Source of the DNA: Streptomyces tsukubensis
GTDB lineage: Bacteria > Actinomycetota > Actinomycetes > Streptomycetales > Streptomycetaceae
NCBI RefSeq assembly: GCF_003932715.1
Contig: NZ_CP020700.1
Coordinates: forward strand, 2,502,501-2,566,500
DNA: 64,000 bases
Direction: 5' to 3'
Positions 41,898 through 50,882 of the stretch are shown here, piece by piece (the first letter of the stretch is position 1; each line of letters starts with the position of its first letter). The notes under the pieces are model-generated. The model saw nothing but the letters and a program-made list of their open reading frames with translations. It searched no databases and had not been told where the DNA came from. Position numbers and translations under genes: made by a program.

Positions 41898-42851
41898 ATG
41901 ACATCGCCTTGGCACCCCGCACAGGACGCGCACCCGACCGCGTATCCGGACGCGCACCCGACGGCCTATCCGGTCGCGCACCCGGGCCCGGAGGCGTATC
42001 CGGACCGGCACGCCGGGGCGCCCACGGGCCCGGACCACGGGACACACCCCGCTCCGTACGAGACCTCCTATCCGGGTACGGCTCCGGCTCCCGGCCCGTA
42101 CAGCGGAGCGCGTACGGACACCGCCCCCGCCGCCCTCCGCCTGGAGTCGGTCACCAAGACCTACGGCACCGGCGCGAACACGGTCACCGCCCTCGACAAC
42201 GTCTCCGTGTCCATCCCCCGCGGCACCTTCACCGCCGTCATGGGCCCCTCAGGCTCCGGGAAGAGCACCTTCCTCCACTGCCTCGCCGGACTCGACCGGC
42301 CCACCAGCGGCAAGGTCCACCTCGGCGACACCGAACTCTCCGGGCTGAAGGAGGCCGCGCTCACCACGGTCCGCCGCGAGCGCATCGGCTATGTCTTCCA
42401 GGCGTACAACCTGATGGCGGCCCTGTCGGTCCGGCAGAACGTCACCCTGGTCCCCCGGCTCGCGGGCACCCGCGTCGACGAAGCCTGGCTGGCCGAGGTG
42501 CTCCGGCGGGTCGGCATGGACCGGTACGCCGACCGCCGCCCCACCCAGCTCTCCGGCGGCCAGCAGCAGCGGGTCGCCATCGCCCGCGCCCTGGTCACCC
42601 GCCCCGACGCGGTCCTCGCGGACGAGCCGACCGGCGCCCTCGACTCCCGTACCGGCAAGGAGGTGCTGAAGCTGTTCCGGCAGATCGTGGACGACACCGG
42701 GCAGACGGTCCTGATGGTCACCCACGACCCGGTGGCCGCTTCGTACGCCGACTCCGTGGTCTTCCTCGCCGACGGCAGGCCCGCGGGCACCCTGCACCGG
42801 CCGACCGCCGAGCAGATCGCCGACCGGATGACCCACCTCGGGGACCGGTGA
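41898..42851 (+). CDS. ABC transporter ATPase, MacB/LolD type
   Basis: 317-residue ATPase for the FtsX-type permease encoded next. An unusual N-terminal extension of about 75 residues is rich in Pro, His, Ala and Tyr and contains near-repeats of DAHPTAYP; it is absent from normal family members of about 230-250 residues. The ATPase domain has Walker A GPSGSGKST, Q-loop VFQAYNLMAALSVRQN, signature LSGGQQQRVAIARAL, Walker B AVLADEPTGALD and switch histidine in MVTHD. MacB/LolD-like systems are mechanotransmission exporters or antimicrobial-peptide detoxifiers, not importers. Its stop overlaps the permease GTG by 4 nt. Confidence 0.95.
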   Translation: MTSPWHPAQDAHPTAYPDAHPTAYPVAHPGPEAYPDRHAGAPTGPDHGTHPAPYETSYPGTAPAPGPYSGARTDTAPAALRLESVTKTYGTGANTVTALDNVSVSIPRGTFTAVMGPSGSGKSTFLHCLAGLDRPTSGKVHLGDTELSGLKEAALTTVRRERIGYVFQAYNLMAALSVRQNVTLVPRLAGTRVDEAWLAEVLRRVGMDRYADRRPTQLSGGQQQRVAIARALVTRPDAVLADEPTGALDSRTGKEVLKLFRQIVDDTGQTVLMVTHDPVAASYADSVVFLADGRPAGTLHRPTAEQIADRMTHLGDR

Positions 42852-45403
42852 GACGCGCCGTGTTCGATATCGCCTGGAGCACGATCAAACACCGCAAGGG
42901 CGGTTTCGTCGCCGCCTTCGTCGCCCTGTTCTTCGGATCCGCCGTCATCACCGCCTGCGGGGTGCTGCTGGTGTCCGGGCTGACCTCGGGCGTCGAATCG
43001 CAGCGCTACGCCGGGGCGGCCGTCGTGGTCGGCGGGGAGCAGTCCAAGGACATCGCCGAGGACTTCGACCCGGCCTACCCGGAGCGGGCGGGGCTGTCCG
43101 CGACGGTGACGGAGCGGATCGCGAAGGTCCCGGGCGTACGGAGCGCGGTCGCGGAGCGCACGATCGCGCTGAGCGCCGCCGACCGGCAGGGACGACCGCT
43201 CGGCCTCGGTGATCCGCTGTACGGGCACGGCTGGTCGTCCGCCGTCCTCGCCCCCTTCGAGCTGACGGCGGGCGAGCCGCCGCGCACCGGCCGGGAGGCC
43301 GTCGTCGACGCGGACCTGGCCCGCGCGGCGGGCCTGAAGGTCGGGGACCGGATCCGGCTCGCCGTCGGCACGACCCCGGCGCCGTACGAGATCAGCGGCA
43401 TCGTCGACCCCGTCGGCCGGCAGGTGTCCGTCTTCTTCACGGACGCGCGGGCCGCGGAACTCTCACCCCACCCGGACCGGCTGACCGCCGTCGGGGTGCT
43501 CGCCGAACCGGGCACGGACGCGTCGGCGCTCGCGGACCGGATCGCGAAGGCCGTGCCCGGTACGGACATCCACACCGGCAGCGAGATCGGTGATGTCGAA
43601 TTCCTCGACGTCGGTCAGTCGCGCGGTTTCCTCGTCGGGCTCTCCGCGGCCTTCGGCGGTACGGCGCTGGCCGTCGTCGTCTTCGTCGTCTCCTCCACCC
43701 TGGGCCTGGGCATCCAGCAGCGCCGCCGCGAACTGGCGATGCTGCGCGCGATCGCCGCCACGCCCCGCCAGATCCACAAGCTGATCGGCGCCGAGACGCT
43801 GCTGGTGTCGGTGGTCGGCTCGGTGCTCGGCGCCGCCCAGGGCTTCCTCGTCGCCGACTGGCTGCGGGCCGCCTTCGCGGAGGCCGGCTCGTTGCCCGCC
43901 GACTTCGGTCTGGCCCGCAACCCGCTGCCCGCCGTCGCTTCCGTCGTGCTGTGCGTCCTGGGCGGGCGGCTCGCCGGATATCTCGCGGCCCGGCGGGTGG
44001 CCCGGATCCGGCCGGTGGACGCGCTGGGCGAATCCCTGGTCGAAGCCGCGGGGCTGGGCCGCGTCCGGCTGCTCTCGGGTCTGGTGCTGATCGCGCTGGG
44101 GCTGGTCGCCGCCGTCGTACTGCCCCTGGTGATCCCCGGGCAGGCCGCGCTCGCCGGGGCAGGCAGCTCGCTGCTGGTGCTGATGGTCGGCGCGGCGCTG
44201 ATCGGCCCGGCTCTGGTGAAGGCGGCGGCGCGGCTGCTCGGTCCGCTGCTGTCCCGCTCCCGCGTCAGCGGCTATCTCGCCGCGGCGAACAGCGCCGCCA
44301 ACTCCCGCCGGCTGAGCGGTGCCGTGGTGCCGCTGGCGCTCGGGGCCGCGATGGCGCTGCTCCAGATCTCCCTGCTGACCACCGGCCAGGAGGAGGCGAA
44401 GCGGCAGACCGCGGAAGGCATCGTGGCGGACTGGGTCCTCACCAGCGGCGGCGCGGGCACGGGCTTGTCGCCCGAACTGACGGAGACGGTACGGGCCCTG
44501 CCCGGGATAGCCGCCGCGACCCCCGTCGCCCGCTCGCAGGTGCTGCTCAACTACGACGAGGCCGACAAGCAGCGGGCCGAAACCTTCAGCGCACAGGGCA
44601 TCGACCCGGCGGGGCTCGGGCAGGCGCTCGACCTGGACGTCCGGGAAGGCGCTCTGACCGGCCTCACCGGGGACACGGTCGCCCTGAGCCGGATGGCCGC
44701 GGGCACGGCCGGTCTCGACGTCGGAGACACCGCCGACCTCCACCTCGGGGACGGCGTACGGAAGAAGCTGAAGGTGATCGCGGTCTACGGGAACGGGCTG
44801 GGCTTCGGCGAGGTCACCCTCCCCCACCAGCTGCTGATCCGGCACACCACGAACGGTCTGAACAGCGCTCTGCTGGTCACCGCCGACGAGCGGGCGGGCG
44901 GCCCGGCGAAGGCGGGCGCGTCCCTCGGGGAACTGGCCGGGCGGACGCCGACGCTGGCGGTGGTGTCCCCGGACGACTACGCGGCGGCGCAGGAGGGCGC
45001 GTACGCCGATCAGTCGTGGACGAGCCTGATAGCCAACGGGGCCCTGCTGCTCTATGTCCTGATCGCAGTGGTGAACACGCTGGTCATGACGGTGACGGCG
45101 CGGAGCAGGGAGTTCGCGATGCTCCGGCTCATCGGCACCACCGCCCGGCAGACCCGGCGGATGATGTTCATGGAGTCGTGGGTGGTGGTCCTCACGGCGC
45201 TGGCGCTGGGCACGCTGATCGCCCTGCCGCCGATGGTGGGCAGCGCGCTGGCGCTGACGGGCCGGCCCGTACCGCATATGGAGCCGGTGGTGTGGCTCGC
45301 GGTGGCCGGGTCCGTCGCCCTGCTGGGCTGGTTCTCGACCAGTCTGCCGACCCGGTCGGCGCTGCGGGCGGAGCCGGTGGCGGCCGCGGGCGTACGGGAC
45401 TGA
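42848..45403 (+). CDS. FtsX-like permease of an ABC exporter
   Basis: 851-residue integral membrane protein from a GTG overlapping the ATPase stop (GTGA). TM1 is at about 17-40, then a large extracytoplasmic domain (about 45-240), a first FtsX core of three helices (about 250-390), two further central helices, a second extracytoplasmic domain (about 520-690), and a final FtsX core with EFAMLRLIGTTARQTRRMM. The duplicated FtsX module is the BceB/MacB-like or actinobacterial lipoprotein/peptide exporter architecture. In such systems a two-component pair next to the genes senses an antimicrobial or envelope signal; here a NarL-type pair lies convergently downstream and shares an operator. Confidence 0.94.
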   Translation: MRRAVFDIAWSTIKHRKGGFVAAFVALFFGSAVITACGVLLVSGLTSGVESQRYAGAAVVVGGEQSKDIAEDFDPAYPERAGLSATVTERIAKVPGVRSAVAERTIALSAADRQGRPLGLGDPLYGHGWSSAVLAPFELTAGEPPRTGREAVVDADLARAAGLKVGDRIRLAVGTTPAPYEISGIVDPVGRQVSVFFTDARAAELSPHPDRLTAVGVLAEPGTDASALADRIAKAVPGTDIHTGSEIGDVEFLDVGQSRGFLVGLSAAFGGTALAVVVFVVSSTLGLGIQQRRRELAMLRAIAATPRQIHKLIGAETLLVSVVGSVLGAAQGFLVADWLRAAFAEAGSLPADFGLARNPLPAVASVVLCVLGGRLAGYLAARRVARIRPVDALGESLVEAAGLGRVRLLSGLVLIALGLVAAVVLPLVIPGQAALAGAGSSLLVLMVGAALIGPALVKAAARLLGPLLSRSRVSGYLAAANSAANSRRLSGAVVPLALGAAMALLQISLLTTGQEEAKRQTAEGIVADWVLTSGGAGTGLSPELTETVRALPGIAAATPVARSQVLLNYDEADKQRAETFSAQGIDPAGLGQALDLDVREGALTGLTGDTVALSRMAAGTAGLDVGDTADLHLGDGVRKKLKVIAVYGNGLGFGEVTLPHQLLIRHTTNGLNSALLVTADERAGGPAKAGASLGELAGRTPTLAVVSPDDYAAAQEGAYADQSWTSLIANGALLLYVLIAVVNTLVMTVTARSREFAMLRLIGTTARQTRRMMFMESWVVVLTALALGTLIALPPMVGSALALTGRPVPHMEPVVWLAVAGSVALLGWFSTSLPTRSALRAEPVAAAGVRD

Positions 45404-45554
45404 GCCGGAGCGCGACCGGAACCCTCATCCGGAACCGGAACCCCCGGTCCCCTGTGCGCGCCGGGACCGGGACCCGATCCCCGTCGCCCCGCCGATCCGT
45501 CTGCGGGCGGGGCGACGGCCGGCCGGGCGGACATCCGTACCGCCGGAAACCAGG

Positions 45555-45584
45555 GGGCGGGGGCCGCTGCCACGGCCCCCGCCC
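45555..45584. terminator. Bidirectional terminator between exporter and two-component genes
   Basis: 11-bp stem GGGCGGGGGCC with GGCCCCCGCCC and an 8-nt loop, located 152 nt after the permease stop and 21 nt before the response regulator stop, between the convergent operons. Confidence 0.75.
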
Positions 45585-45604
45585 TGCTGTTCAGGGTCTG
45601 CTGC

Positions 45605-46267
45605 TCAGGGCCGGGCCGTCGAAGGCGAGTTCAGATACGCCAGCACCGCCAGCACCCGGCGGTGCCCGCTGTCGTTCTGCGGTGACAGCCCCAGCTTCAG
45701 GAACACATTGCCGATGTGTTTGCTCACCGAACGCTCGGTGACCGTCAGCAGTGTGGCGATGGTCGTGTTGTCCCGGCCCTCCGCCATCAGCTGGAGGACC
45801 TCCCGCTCGCGCGGGGTCAGCGAGTCGAGCGGATCGTCGCGGCGGCGGTTCATCAGCTCGGCGACGACCTCGGGGTCGAGCGCCATGCCCCCGGCCGCGA
45901 CCCGTTCCAGGGCGTCCAGGAACTCGTCGACCCGGCCGATCCGGTCCTTGAGGAGATAGCCGACACCGGCCGCGCCGTCACCGAGGAGCTCGGCGGCGTA
46001 CGTCTCCTCCACGTACTGCGACAGCACCAGCACCGGCAGGCCGGGGATCTCGCGGCGCGCGGTCAGCGCCGCCCGCAGGCCCTCGTCCCGGAAGCCGGGC
46101 GGCATCCGGACGTCGAGCACCGCCACGTCGGGGCGGTGGCCGAGGAGCGCGGGCAGGATCTCGGGGCCGGTCGACGCGACGGCGGCGACCTCGTGCCCCG
46201 CGGACGTCAGCAGCAGGACGAGACCCTCCCGCAACAGCGCATTGTCCTCGGCGATCACCACACGCAC
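45605..46267 (-). CDS. NarL-family response regulator
   Basis: 220 residues. Receiver domain with acidic pair in AEDNALLREG, phospho-acceptor D52 (VAVLDVRMPP), serine in VLVLSQY and lysine in YLLKDRIG; C-terminal LuxR-type HTH (about 150-210): DSLTPREREVLQLMAEGRDN, then TIATLLTVTERSVSKHIGNV. The GTG at 46267 has GGAG 6 nt upstream, and the gene overlaps its kinase gene by 13 nt. It converges with the ABC exporter. A palindrome shared by both operons upstream is the most likely target site. Confidence 0.95.
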   Translation of the reverse strand: MRVVIAEDNALLREGLVLLLTSAGHEVAAVASTGPEILPALLGHRPDVAVLDVRMPPGFRDEGLRAALTARREIPGLPVLVLSQYVEETYAAELLGDGAAGVGYLLKDRIGRVDEFLDALERVAAGGMALDPEVVAELMNRRRDDPLDSLTPREREVLQLMAEGRDNTTIATLLTVTERSVSKHIGNVFLKLGLSPQNDSGHRRVLAVLAYLNSPSTARP

Positions 46268-47433
46268 GGCAGCTCCACTTCGATCACGGTCGGGCCCCCG
46301 GTGGGGCTGGTCAGGTCCACGGTCCCGTCCAGGGCGGCCACCCGGCGGCGGATACCGGTCAGCCCGCTGCCGCCCGACTCGTCGGCACCGCCGGTGCCCT
46401 CGTCGCGTACGGAGACGGCGAGACCACGCGGGATCCGGGCGAGCCGGACCGCCGCCGACGCCGATCCGCTGTGCTTGGCGGCGTTCGTCAGGGCCTCGGC
46501 GACGACGAAGTACGCGGCGGCCTCGACGGCGGCGGGCGCCCGGGATCCGGCGGCACCGTGCGCGTCGAGACCGTCGACGGCGACCGTCACCACGAGCCCG
46601 CTGCCCGAGGCGAGGGCGTGCACCGCGCCCACCAGCCCGCGGTCGGTCAGGATCGGCGGGTGGATGCCCCGGACCACGTGCCGCAACTCGGCCAGCGCCT
46701 CCTCGGCCTGGTCCTGGGCGTCGTCGAGGAGCTTGCGGGCCAGCTCCGGGTTGGTTTCGTACGCCCTGCGGGCCATGCCGACGCGCATCGACAGCGCGAC
46801 CAGCCTGGCCTGGGCGCCGTCGTGCAGATCGCGTTCGATACGGCGCAGCTCGGCGCCGTGCGCGGCGACCGCATCGGCGCGGGTCTCGGTCAGCCGGGCG
46901 ACGCGCTGCGCGAGCAGGGCGTTGCGGTGCGCCCCGGGGGTCGGTTCGAGCAGGGCGCGGGACCAGGAGTCGTCGAGGTCGGCGAGGCGTTCGAGGAGCG
47001 GGAGGACCCGGGCCCGGCGGCCGAGGGTGCCGCTCCAGAAGCCGTCGATCATGAGCCCGAAGTACCAGACGAAGATCAGGACGAAGAGCAGCGCCCAGCC
47101 GAAGACGGCATGGACCAGCAGCCAGCGCAGATCGCGGTAGGTGCTGGGATCCCTGACGGCGGTCCGCAGCCGCTCCCCGAGCGGACCGGTGACCGGAAGG
47201 TACGCCTCCCCCACCGGTTCCCCGGTCGACCGCGCGATCAGCTTCCGCTTGTAGCCCGCGACCCGGCGCTGGAAGAGGACGGTCTCGGGCAGGGCGCCCG
47301 CGCCGACCACCAGGGCGGTGGCGATGGCCGTGAAGATCAGCAGGACGCCGTAGAAGATCGTGGCGTACGCCATCAGGGCGGTACGGCCCAGCCGGATCGT
47401 CGCCCGGAACGCCCGGCCCACCGTTTCCTCCAC
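46255..47433 (-). CDS. NarL-type sensor histidine kinase
   Basis: About 392 residues. Two hydrophobic segments (about 22-46 and 103-128) frame a sensor region with the conserved-looking AGYKRKLIARSTGEPVGEAY. The HisKA_3 dimerisation domain has H204 in RIERDLHDGAQARLVALSM; the ATPase domain shows ALTNAAKHSGS (N-box) and GSGLTGIRRRV (G-box). The GTG at 47433 gives the family start MEETVGRAFRATIRLG; the longer open frame upstream crosses the operator region and is not coding. Partner of the regulator at 45605-46267. Confidence 0.93.
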   Translation of the reverse strand: MEETVGRAFRATIRLGRTALMAYATIFYGVLLIFTAIATALVVGAGALPETVLFQRRVAGYKRKLIARSTGEPVGEAYLPVTGPLGERLRTAVRDPSTYRDLRWLLVHAVFGWALLFVLIFVWYFGLMIDGFWSGTLGRRARVLPLLERLADLDDSWSRALLEPTPGAHRNALLAQRVARLTETRADAVAAHGAELRRIERDLHDGAQARLVALSMRVGMARRAYETNPELARKLLDDAQDQAEEALAELRHVVRGIHPPILTDRGLVGAVHALASGSGLVVTVAVDGLDAHGAAGSRAPAAVEAAAYFVVAEALTNAAKHSGSASAAVRLARIPRGLAVSVRDEGTGGADESGGSGLTGIRRRVAALDGTVDLTSPTGGPTVIEVELPCVW

Positions 47434-47495
47434 GCCGACCAGCGTAGACGACGGGCGGGCCGGGCCCGGGGGCCGGATCGGGCGGTGGAGCGGAC

Positions 47496-47513
47496 GGTGG
47501 AGCGGACTCCACC
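47496..47513. promoter_or_regulatory. Palindrome upstream of the NarL-type two-component operon
   Basis: GGTGGAG-N4-CTCCACC, 63-80 nt before the kinase GTG at 47433. An extra GGTGGAG half-site lies 12 bp further (47484-47490), so the region holds two direct half-sites plus one inverted one. The element repeats that at 41793-41812, before the exporter operon. Consistent with autoregulation by the NarL-type regulator. Confidence 0.65.
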
Positions 47514-47695
47514 ACGGAGCGGGGGGCGGGCCGGTTCGCGCCGGAGCGGGGCGGGGAGGCATCGTGGGTGTCACCGGCCCCGGCCGCCCCCGCCGCTCCC
47601 GGCACACCGCGTACCGCTTGACGCCACCGCGTACCACGTACCACGTACCGCGTACCGCCTGACGCTCACCGCATGGAAGAAGGTCCCCGATCCCG

Positions 47696-47863
47696 ATGAA
47701 GCGCGCGCTCTGGTTCCTGCTCTCCGCCTCGCTTGCCGCCGGGTTCGTCAACGACTTCGTCCTCAAGGACCCGGCCCGGACGGCCGTGGACCTCACGGCG
47801 GCCGTGGTCATGGTGCTGTCGGGCGTCGCGCTCTATCTGACCCGCTCGGCGAAGAAGCGTTAG
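47696..47863 (+). CDS. Small membrane protein, 55 residues
   Basis: A short gene that is easy to miss. ATG at 47696, TAG at 47861; AGAAGG lies about 12 nt upstream. The product begins MKRALWFLLSASLAAGFVND and ends in LYLTRSAKKR, with two predicted membrane helices (about 5-18 and 32-49) separated by a short loop with DFVLKDPARTAVD. Codon bias is Streptomyces-like with G/C in nearly all third positions. It is divergent from the sensor kinase gene and followed by a strong terminator, so it is an independent transcription unit. Function unknown; I cannot relate it to a characterised family. Confidence 0.75.
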   Translation: MKRALWFLLSASLAAGFVNDFVLKDPARTAVDLTAAVVMVLSGVALYLTRSAKKR

Positions 47864-47885
47864 GCCGGGTCCGGGCCGGACGGCA

Positions 47886-47926
47886 GAGAGCCCCTTCGCT
47901 GCACGGGGACAGCGGAAGGGGCTCTC
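47886..47926. terminator. Bidirectional terminator
   Basis: 12-bp perfect stem GAGAGCCCCTTC with GAAGGGGCTCTC, extended by GCT/AGC across one bulged base, 22 nt after the small membrane protein gene and before the convergent hypothetical gene end at 48039. Confidence 0.85.
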
Positions 47927-48038
47927 CAGGGCCCAGTGGGGGAAGCGCGTTGCCGCTCAGGGCCCTGAGGGCCGCCCACGGACCCGGGGGGACGGTGAGC
48001 GCCGTGGACGACGTGCGGGGGCTGCGGCCCGAGACGGC

Positions 48039-48536
48039 TCAGGTCGTGCCGTTGTACGGGGGCCGGGGCCGGCCGGTACGGCCCGGTTCCGCCGGGCGCT
48101 CCGGAGGTGCCGCGCGCTGGTCCGGGCGCTCCGCGGCCATGGTGGTTCCGGCCGCGGAGGACGACGGTCCGGGCGGGGTGGGGCCCGCGGTGGCGGCGTC
48201 CTGGGGTGCCGTCAGGAACTGGTGCAGTGACTTCAGGAAGAGGAAGAGCGTGTCCTCCCCGGGCCCGTCGGAGGCGGCGGCTCCGGTCCCGGGGCGCGGG
48301 TCGCCTCCGGTCGGCGTCCGGTAGTCGATCCGGCGCCGGTCCGCCCGGCCACCGCCGTACTCCGCGGTCCACAGCGGGTCGAGACCGCAGGGTTCCATAC
48401 CGCAGCGCGCGGGACGGGCGCCGGTGCCGCGGCCCGTGGCGGGCTGCCGGTAGCGGTAGCGCCGGCCGTCGCCGTGTCCCTTCCGCTCGCGCAGGTGCAG
48501 CGCGTCGGCCAGCGCGGTCCTCAGGGGCCGTTTCAT
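48039..48536 (-). CDS. Hypothetical disordered protein, last gene of the SulP operon
   Basis: 165 residues. Its ATG overlaps the SulP stop by 4 nt (ATGA) and has GAAGGGA 7 nt upstream, so it is coupled to the transporter. The N-terminal half is basic (MKRPLRTALADALHLRERKG), followed by a short cysteine-containing stretch (ARCGMEPCGLDPLW) and a helix (EDTLFLFLKSLHQFL near residue 95). The last 60 residues are Pro/Ala-rich and disordered. No family recognised. Coupling argues for a real gene despite low complexity. Confidence 0.65.
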   Translation of the reverse strand: MKRPLRTALADALHLRERKGHGDGRRYRYRQPATGRGTGARPARCGMEPCGLDPLWTAEYGGGRADRRRIDYRTPTGGDPRPGTGAAASDGPGEDTLFLFLKSLHQFLTAPQDAATAGPTPPGPSSSAAGTTMAAERPDQRAAPPERPAEPGRTGRPRPPYNGTT

Positions 48537-50755
48537 CGCCGTGTCCCTTCGCCGTAGGCCCGGACGGCCCAGTCGTCCTCCGGGCCCCAGTAGCCGGGGG
48601 TGGTCTCACCGGACGGGCCGTAGCCCTGCGGGGACGGCGCATAGCCGTCGGAGGGTTCCGGCTGCGACGGGTACCCGGGTTCGCCGTACGGTCCGCCGTA
48701 CGCGTACCCGTACTCCTCAGGCCCCTGCTGTCCCTGTGATCCCTGCGGCGGCTGCTGGCCGGGATGGCCACCCTGATGTCCCTGATGGGACTGGTGGCCC
48801 TGATGGTGCTGGTTCGGCTGGTGCATCTGGTGTGCCGGGTGCGGCAGATGGACCTGGGACTGCGGACCGTGGCCGAAGCCGCGTCCGGACGGTCCGGTTC
48901 CGCTGTACGGGCCGTGGGGGTACGGGTGGTGGTGACGGGTGTGCTGCGTGCCGTGGGCGACGGGTCCGTGGGCGTACCCCTGGCCCATCGCGTGCTGGAA
49001 CGAGAAGTCCGGCTGCGGTTGCGGCTGCGGCGCGTAGGGCCGGTACGTCTCCGGCTGCGACGGCTGCGACGGCTGCGGGTGCTGCGGGGCCGCTCCGGAC
49101 CCCCGCAAGTGGCCCGGATCGTCCGCCGCGAGCCCTTCGGAGTGCCCCGGCGCGGAGGCCGTCGCCGCCGTGGCGCCCACCGGGACCTTCTCCCCGGCTC
49201 CCTCCGGCGCGGCGTCCGAGCCCGGCAGCAGCAGCTCCACCTCGCCGCCCCCGGCCTTGCGCCGCTGGTCCACCCACTCCTCCAGCTGGGCCTGGCAGGC
49301 CATGTCCAGATGGGAGATCCCGCGCCCGTCGACGACGACCCGGGCACTGCCCGCGAGGGGCTCCAGCGCGTCGATCAGCTTGGGCAGCCGCAGGAAGGTG
49401 GCGTTGCCCTTGAGTTCGAGTGTGGCGGTGTCGCCGTCCTTGACCGTACGGATGGTCATATGGGACATCCGCAGCGCGGTGAGGACCACCGCGACCGCCA
49501 GTCCGCCGAGCACTCCGTCGAGGAGGTCGGTCGCGACGATCGCCCCGGTGGTGACGAACATGACGAGCCCCTCGCCGCGGTCCTTCTTCCACATCTTCAC
49601 GAAGGACGGCGGGTTGAAGAGCTTCCAGCCCGCGTGGAGCAGGACGCCCGCGAGGACGGAGACCGGGATCAGTCCGAGCAGCCCCGGCAGCAGCAGACCG
49701 AAGCCCAGCAGCCAGACGCCGTGCAGAATGCGGGAGATCTTGGTCCTGGCGCCCGCGTTGACGTTGGCCGCGCTGCGGACGATGACCGCGGTGAGCGGCA
49801 TCGCGCCCAGCGCTCCGGAGACCGTGTTGCCCACGCCCTGGGCGAACAGTTCCTTGTTGTAGTGGGTGCGCGGGCCGGTGTGCATCCGGTCGACGGCGGC
49901 GGCGCTGAACAGGCTCTCGGCCGAGGCGATGATCGTGAAGGTGACCACCATCATCAGCACCTTGGGATCGGCGAGTCCCGAGATATCGCCGAAACCGGGG
50001 ATGTTGACCGCGTCCAGCATATTGCCGAAGGCGACCTTCTTGACCTCGAAGCCGGGCATGGCGGCGACCACGCAGCCCAGCATCACCGCGACCAGTGGCG
50101 CGGGCACCTTGCCGATCGGCTTCGGCACCTTGTACCAGAGGAAGCAGATCACCACCGCCATCGCCCCGAGCAGCAGTGCGGCGCCCTTCTGCGGATCGCC
50201 CAGGACGTCCTTGACCAGGTCCGGCAGGCCCATGATGTTCTTCGGAGCCGTACCGTGCTGCTTCGAGTCCACCAGCGCGTACGTCTGGCTGAGGATCAGC
50301 GGCACCCCGATCCCGGCCAGCATGCCCTGCACCACGGAGAGGGAGATCGACTGGAAGATCCGGCCCATCTTCAGCGTGCCCAGGATCATCTGGAGGATGC
50401 CGCTGACCATGACGACCGGTCCGAGGAGACCCACGCCGTGCTCGGTGGTGAACTCCAGGCACAGCACGGCGAGTCCGGCGGCCGGACCGCTCACCTGAAG
50501 GCTGCTGCCGGGCAGGAAGCCGACGACCAGCCCGCCGACGATGCCGGTGATGATGCCCAGGGCGACGGGGACGCCCGACGCCGCCGCGACACCGATGCAC
50601 AGGGGCAGGGCGACGAGGAAGACGACGACCGAGGCCATCAGGTCGGCGCCGAGGGAACCGGAGCCCGCGGGGGCTGCCGGTGAACCCGCCGTGGGGCGGC
50701 CGCTGCTCCTTCTCGCGTGGCGTCCCGCACCGGGACGTACTCCATCAGGGGACAC
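48533..50755 (-). CDS. SulP/SLC26 anion transporter with STAS domain and His/Gln-rich tail
   Basis: 740-residue transporter. Membrane domain (about 35-430) with the SulP start ADLMASVVVFLVALPLCIGV and the core GSSLQVSGPAAGLAVL. The cytoplasmic STAS domain (about 440-530) contains LKGNATFLRLPKLIDALEP and VVVDGRGISHLD. About 200 further residues are disordered and rich in His, Gln, Pro and Gly, with HQ/HQGHQ clusters, not part of the normal family. The gene directly follows a beta-carbonic anhydrase gene; this pairing, also known as a natural fusion, points to bicarbonate as substrate rather than sulfate. GTG start with AAAGGA upstream. The tail could bind metal or interact with the carbonic anhydrase (inference). 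Confidence 0.92.
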   Translation of the reverse strand: MSPDGVRPGAGRHARRSSGRPTAGSPAAPAGSGSLGADLMASVVVFLVALPLCIGVAAASGVPVALGIITGIVGGLVVGFLPGSSLQVSGPAAGLAVLCLEFTTEHGVGLLGPVVMVSGILQMILGTLKMGRIFQSISLSVVQGMLAGIGVPLILSQTYALVDSKQHGTAPKNIMGLPDLVKDVLGDPQKGAALLLGAMAVVICFLWYKVPKPIGKVPAPLVAVMLGCVVAAMPGFEVKKVAFGNMLDAVNIPGFGDISGLADPKVLMMVVTFTIIASAESLFSAAAVDRMHTGPRTHYNKELFAQGVGNTVSGALGAMPLTAVIVRSAANVNAGARTKISRILHGVWLLGFGLLLPGLLGLIPVSVLAGVLLHAGWKLFNPPSFVKMWKKDRGEGLVMFVTTGAIVATDLLDGVLGGLAVAVVLTALRMSHMTIRTVKDGDTATLELKGNATFLRLPKLIDALEPLAGSARVVVDGRGISHLDMACQAQLEEWVDQRRKAGGGEVELLLPGSDAAPEGAGEKVPVGATAATASAPGHSEGLAADDPGHLRGSGAAPQHPQPSQPSQPETYRPYAPQPQPQPDFSFQHAMGQGYAHGPVAHGTQHTRHHHPYPHGPYSGTGPSGRGFGHGPQSQVHLPHPAHQMHQPNQHHQGHQSHQGHQGGHPGQQPPQGSQGQQGPEEYGYAYGGPYGEPGYPSQPEPSDGYAPSPQGYGPSGETTPGYWGPEDDWAVRAYGEGTRR

Positions 50756-50882
50756 GGGTTTCCTTTCGCCGCATCGGGGGGCCGGTACCGCGCCGGGAGG
50801 GGGGCTTCCGGTGGGGTCGCGTCCGGCGGTCCGGTGCGAGTGGGGGGTGGGGGGTCCGGGTGGGCTCGGCCCGGAGGAAGTG

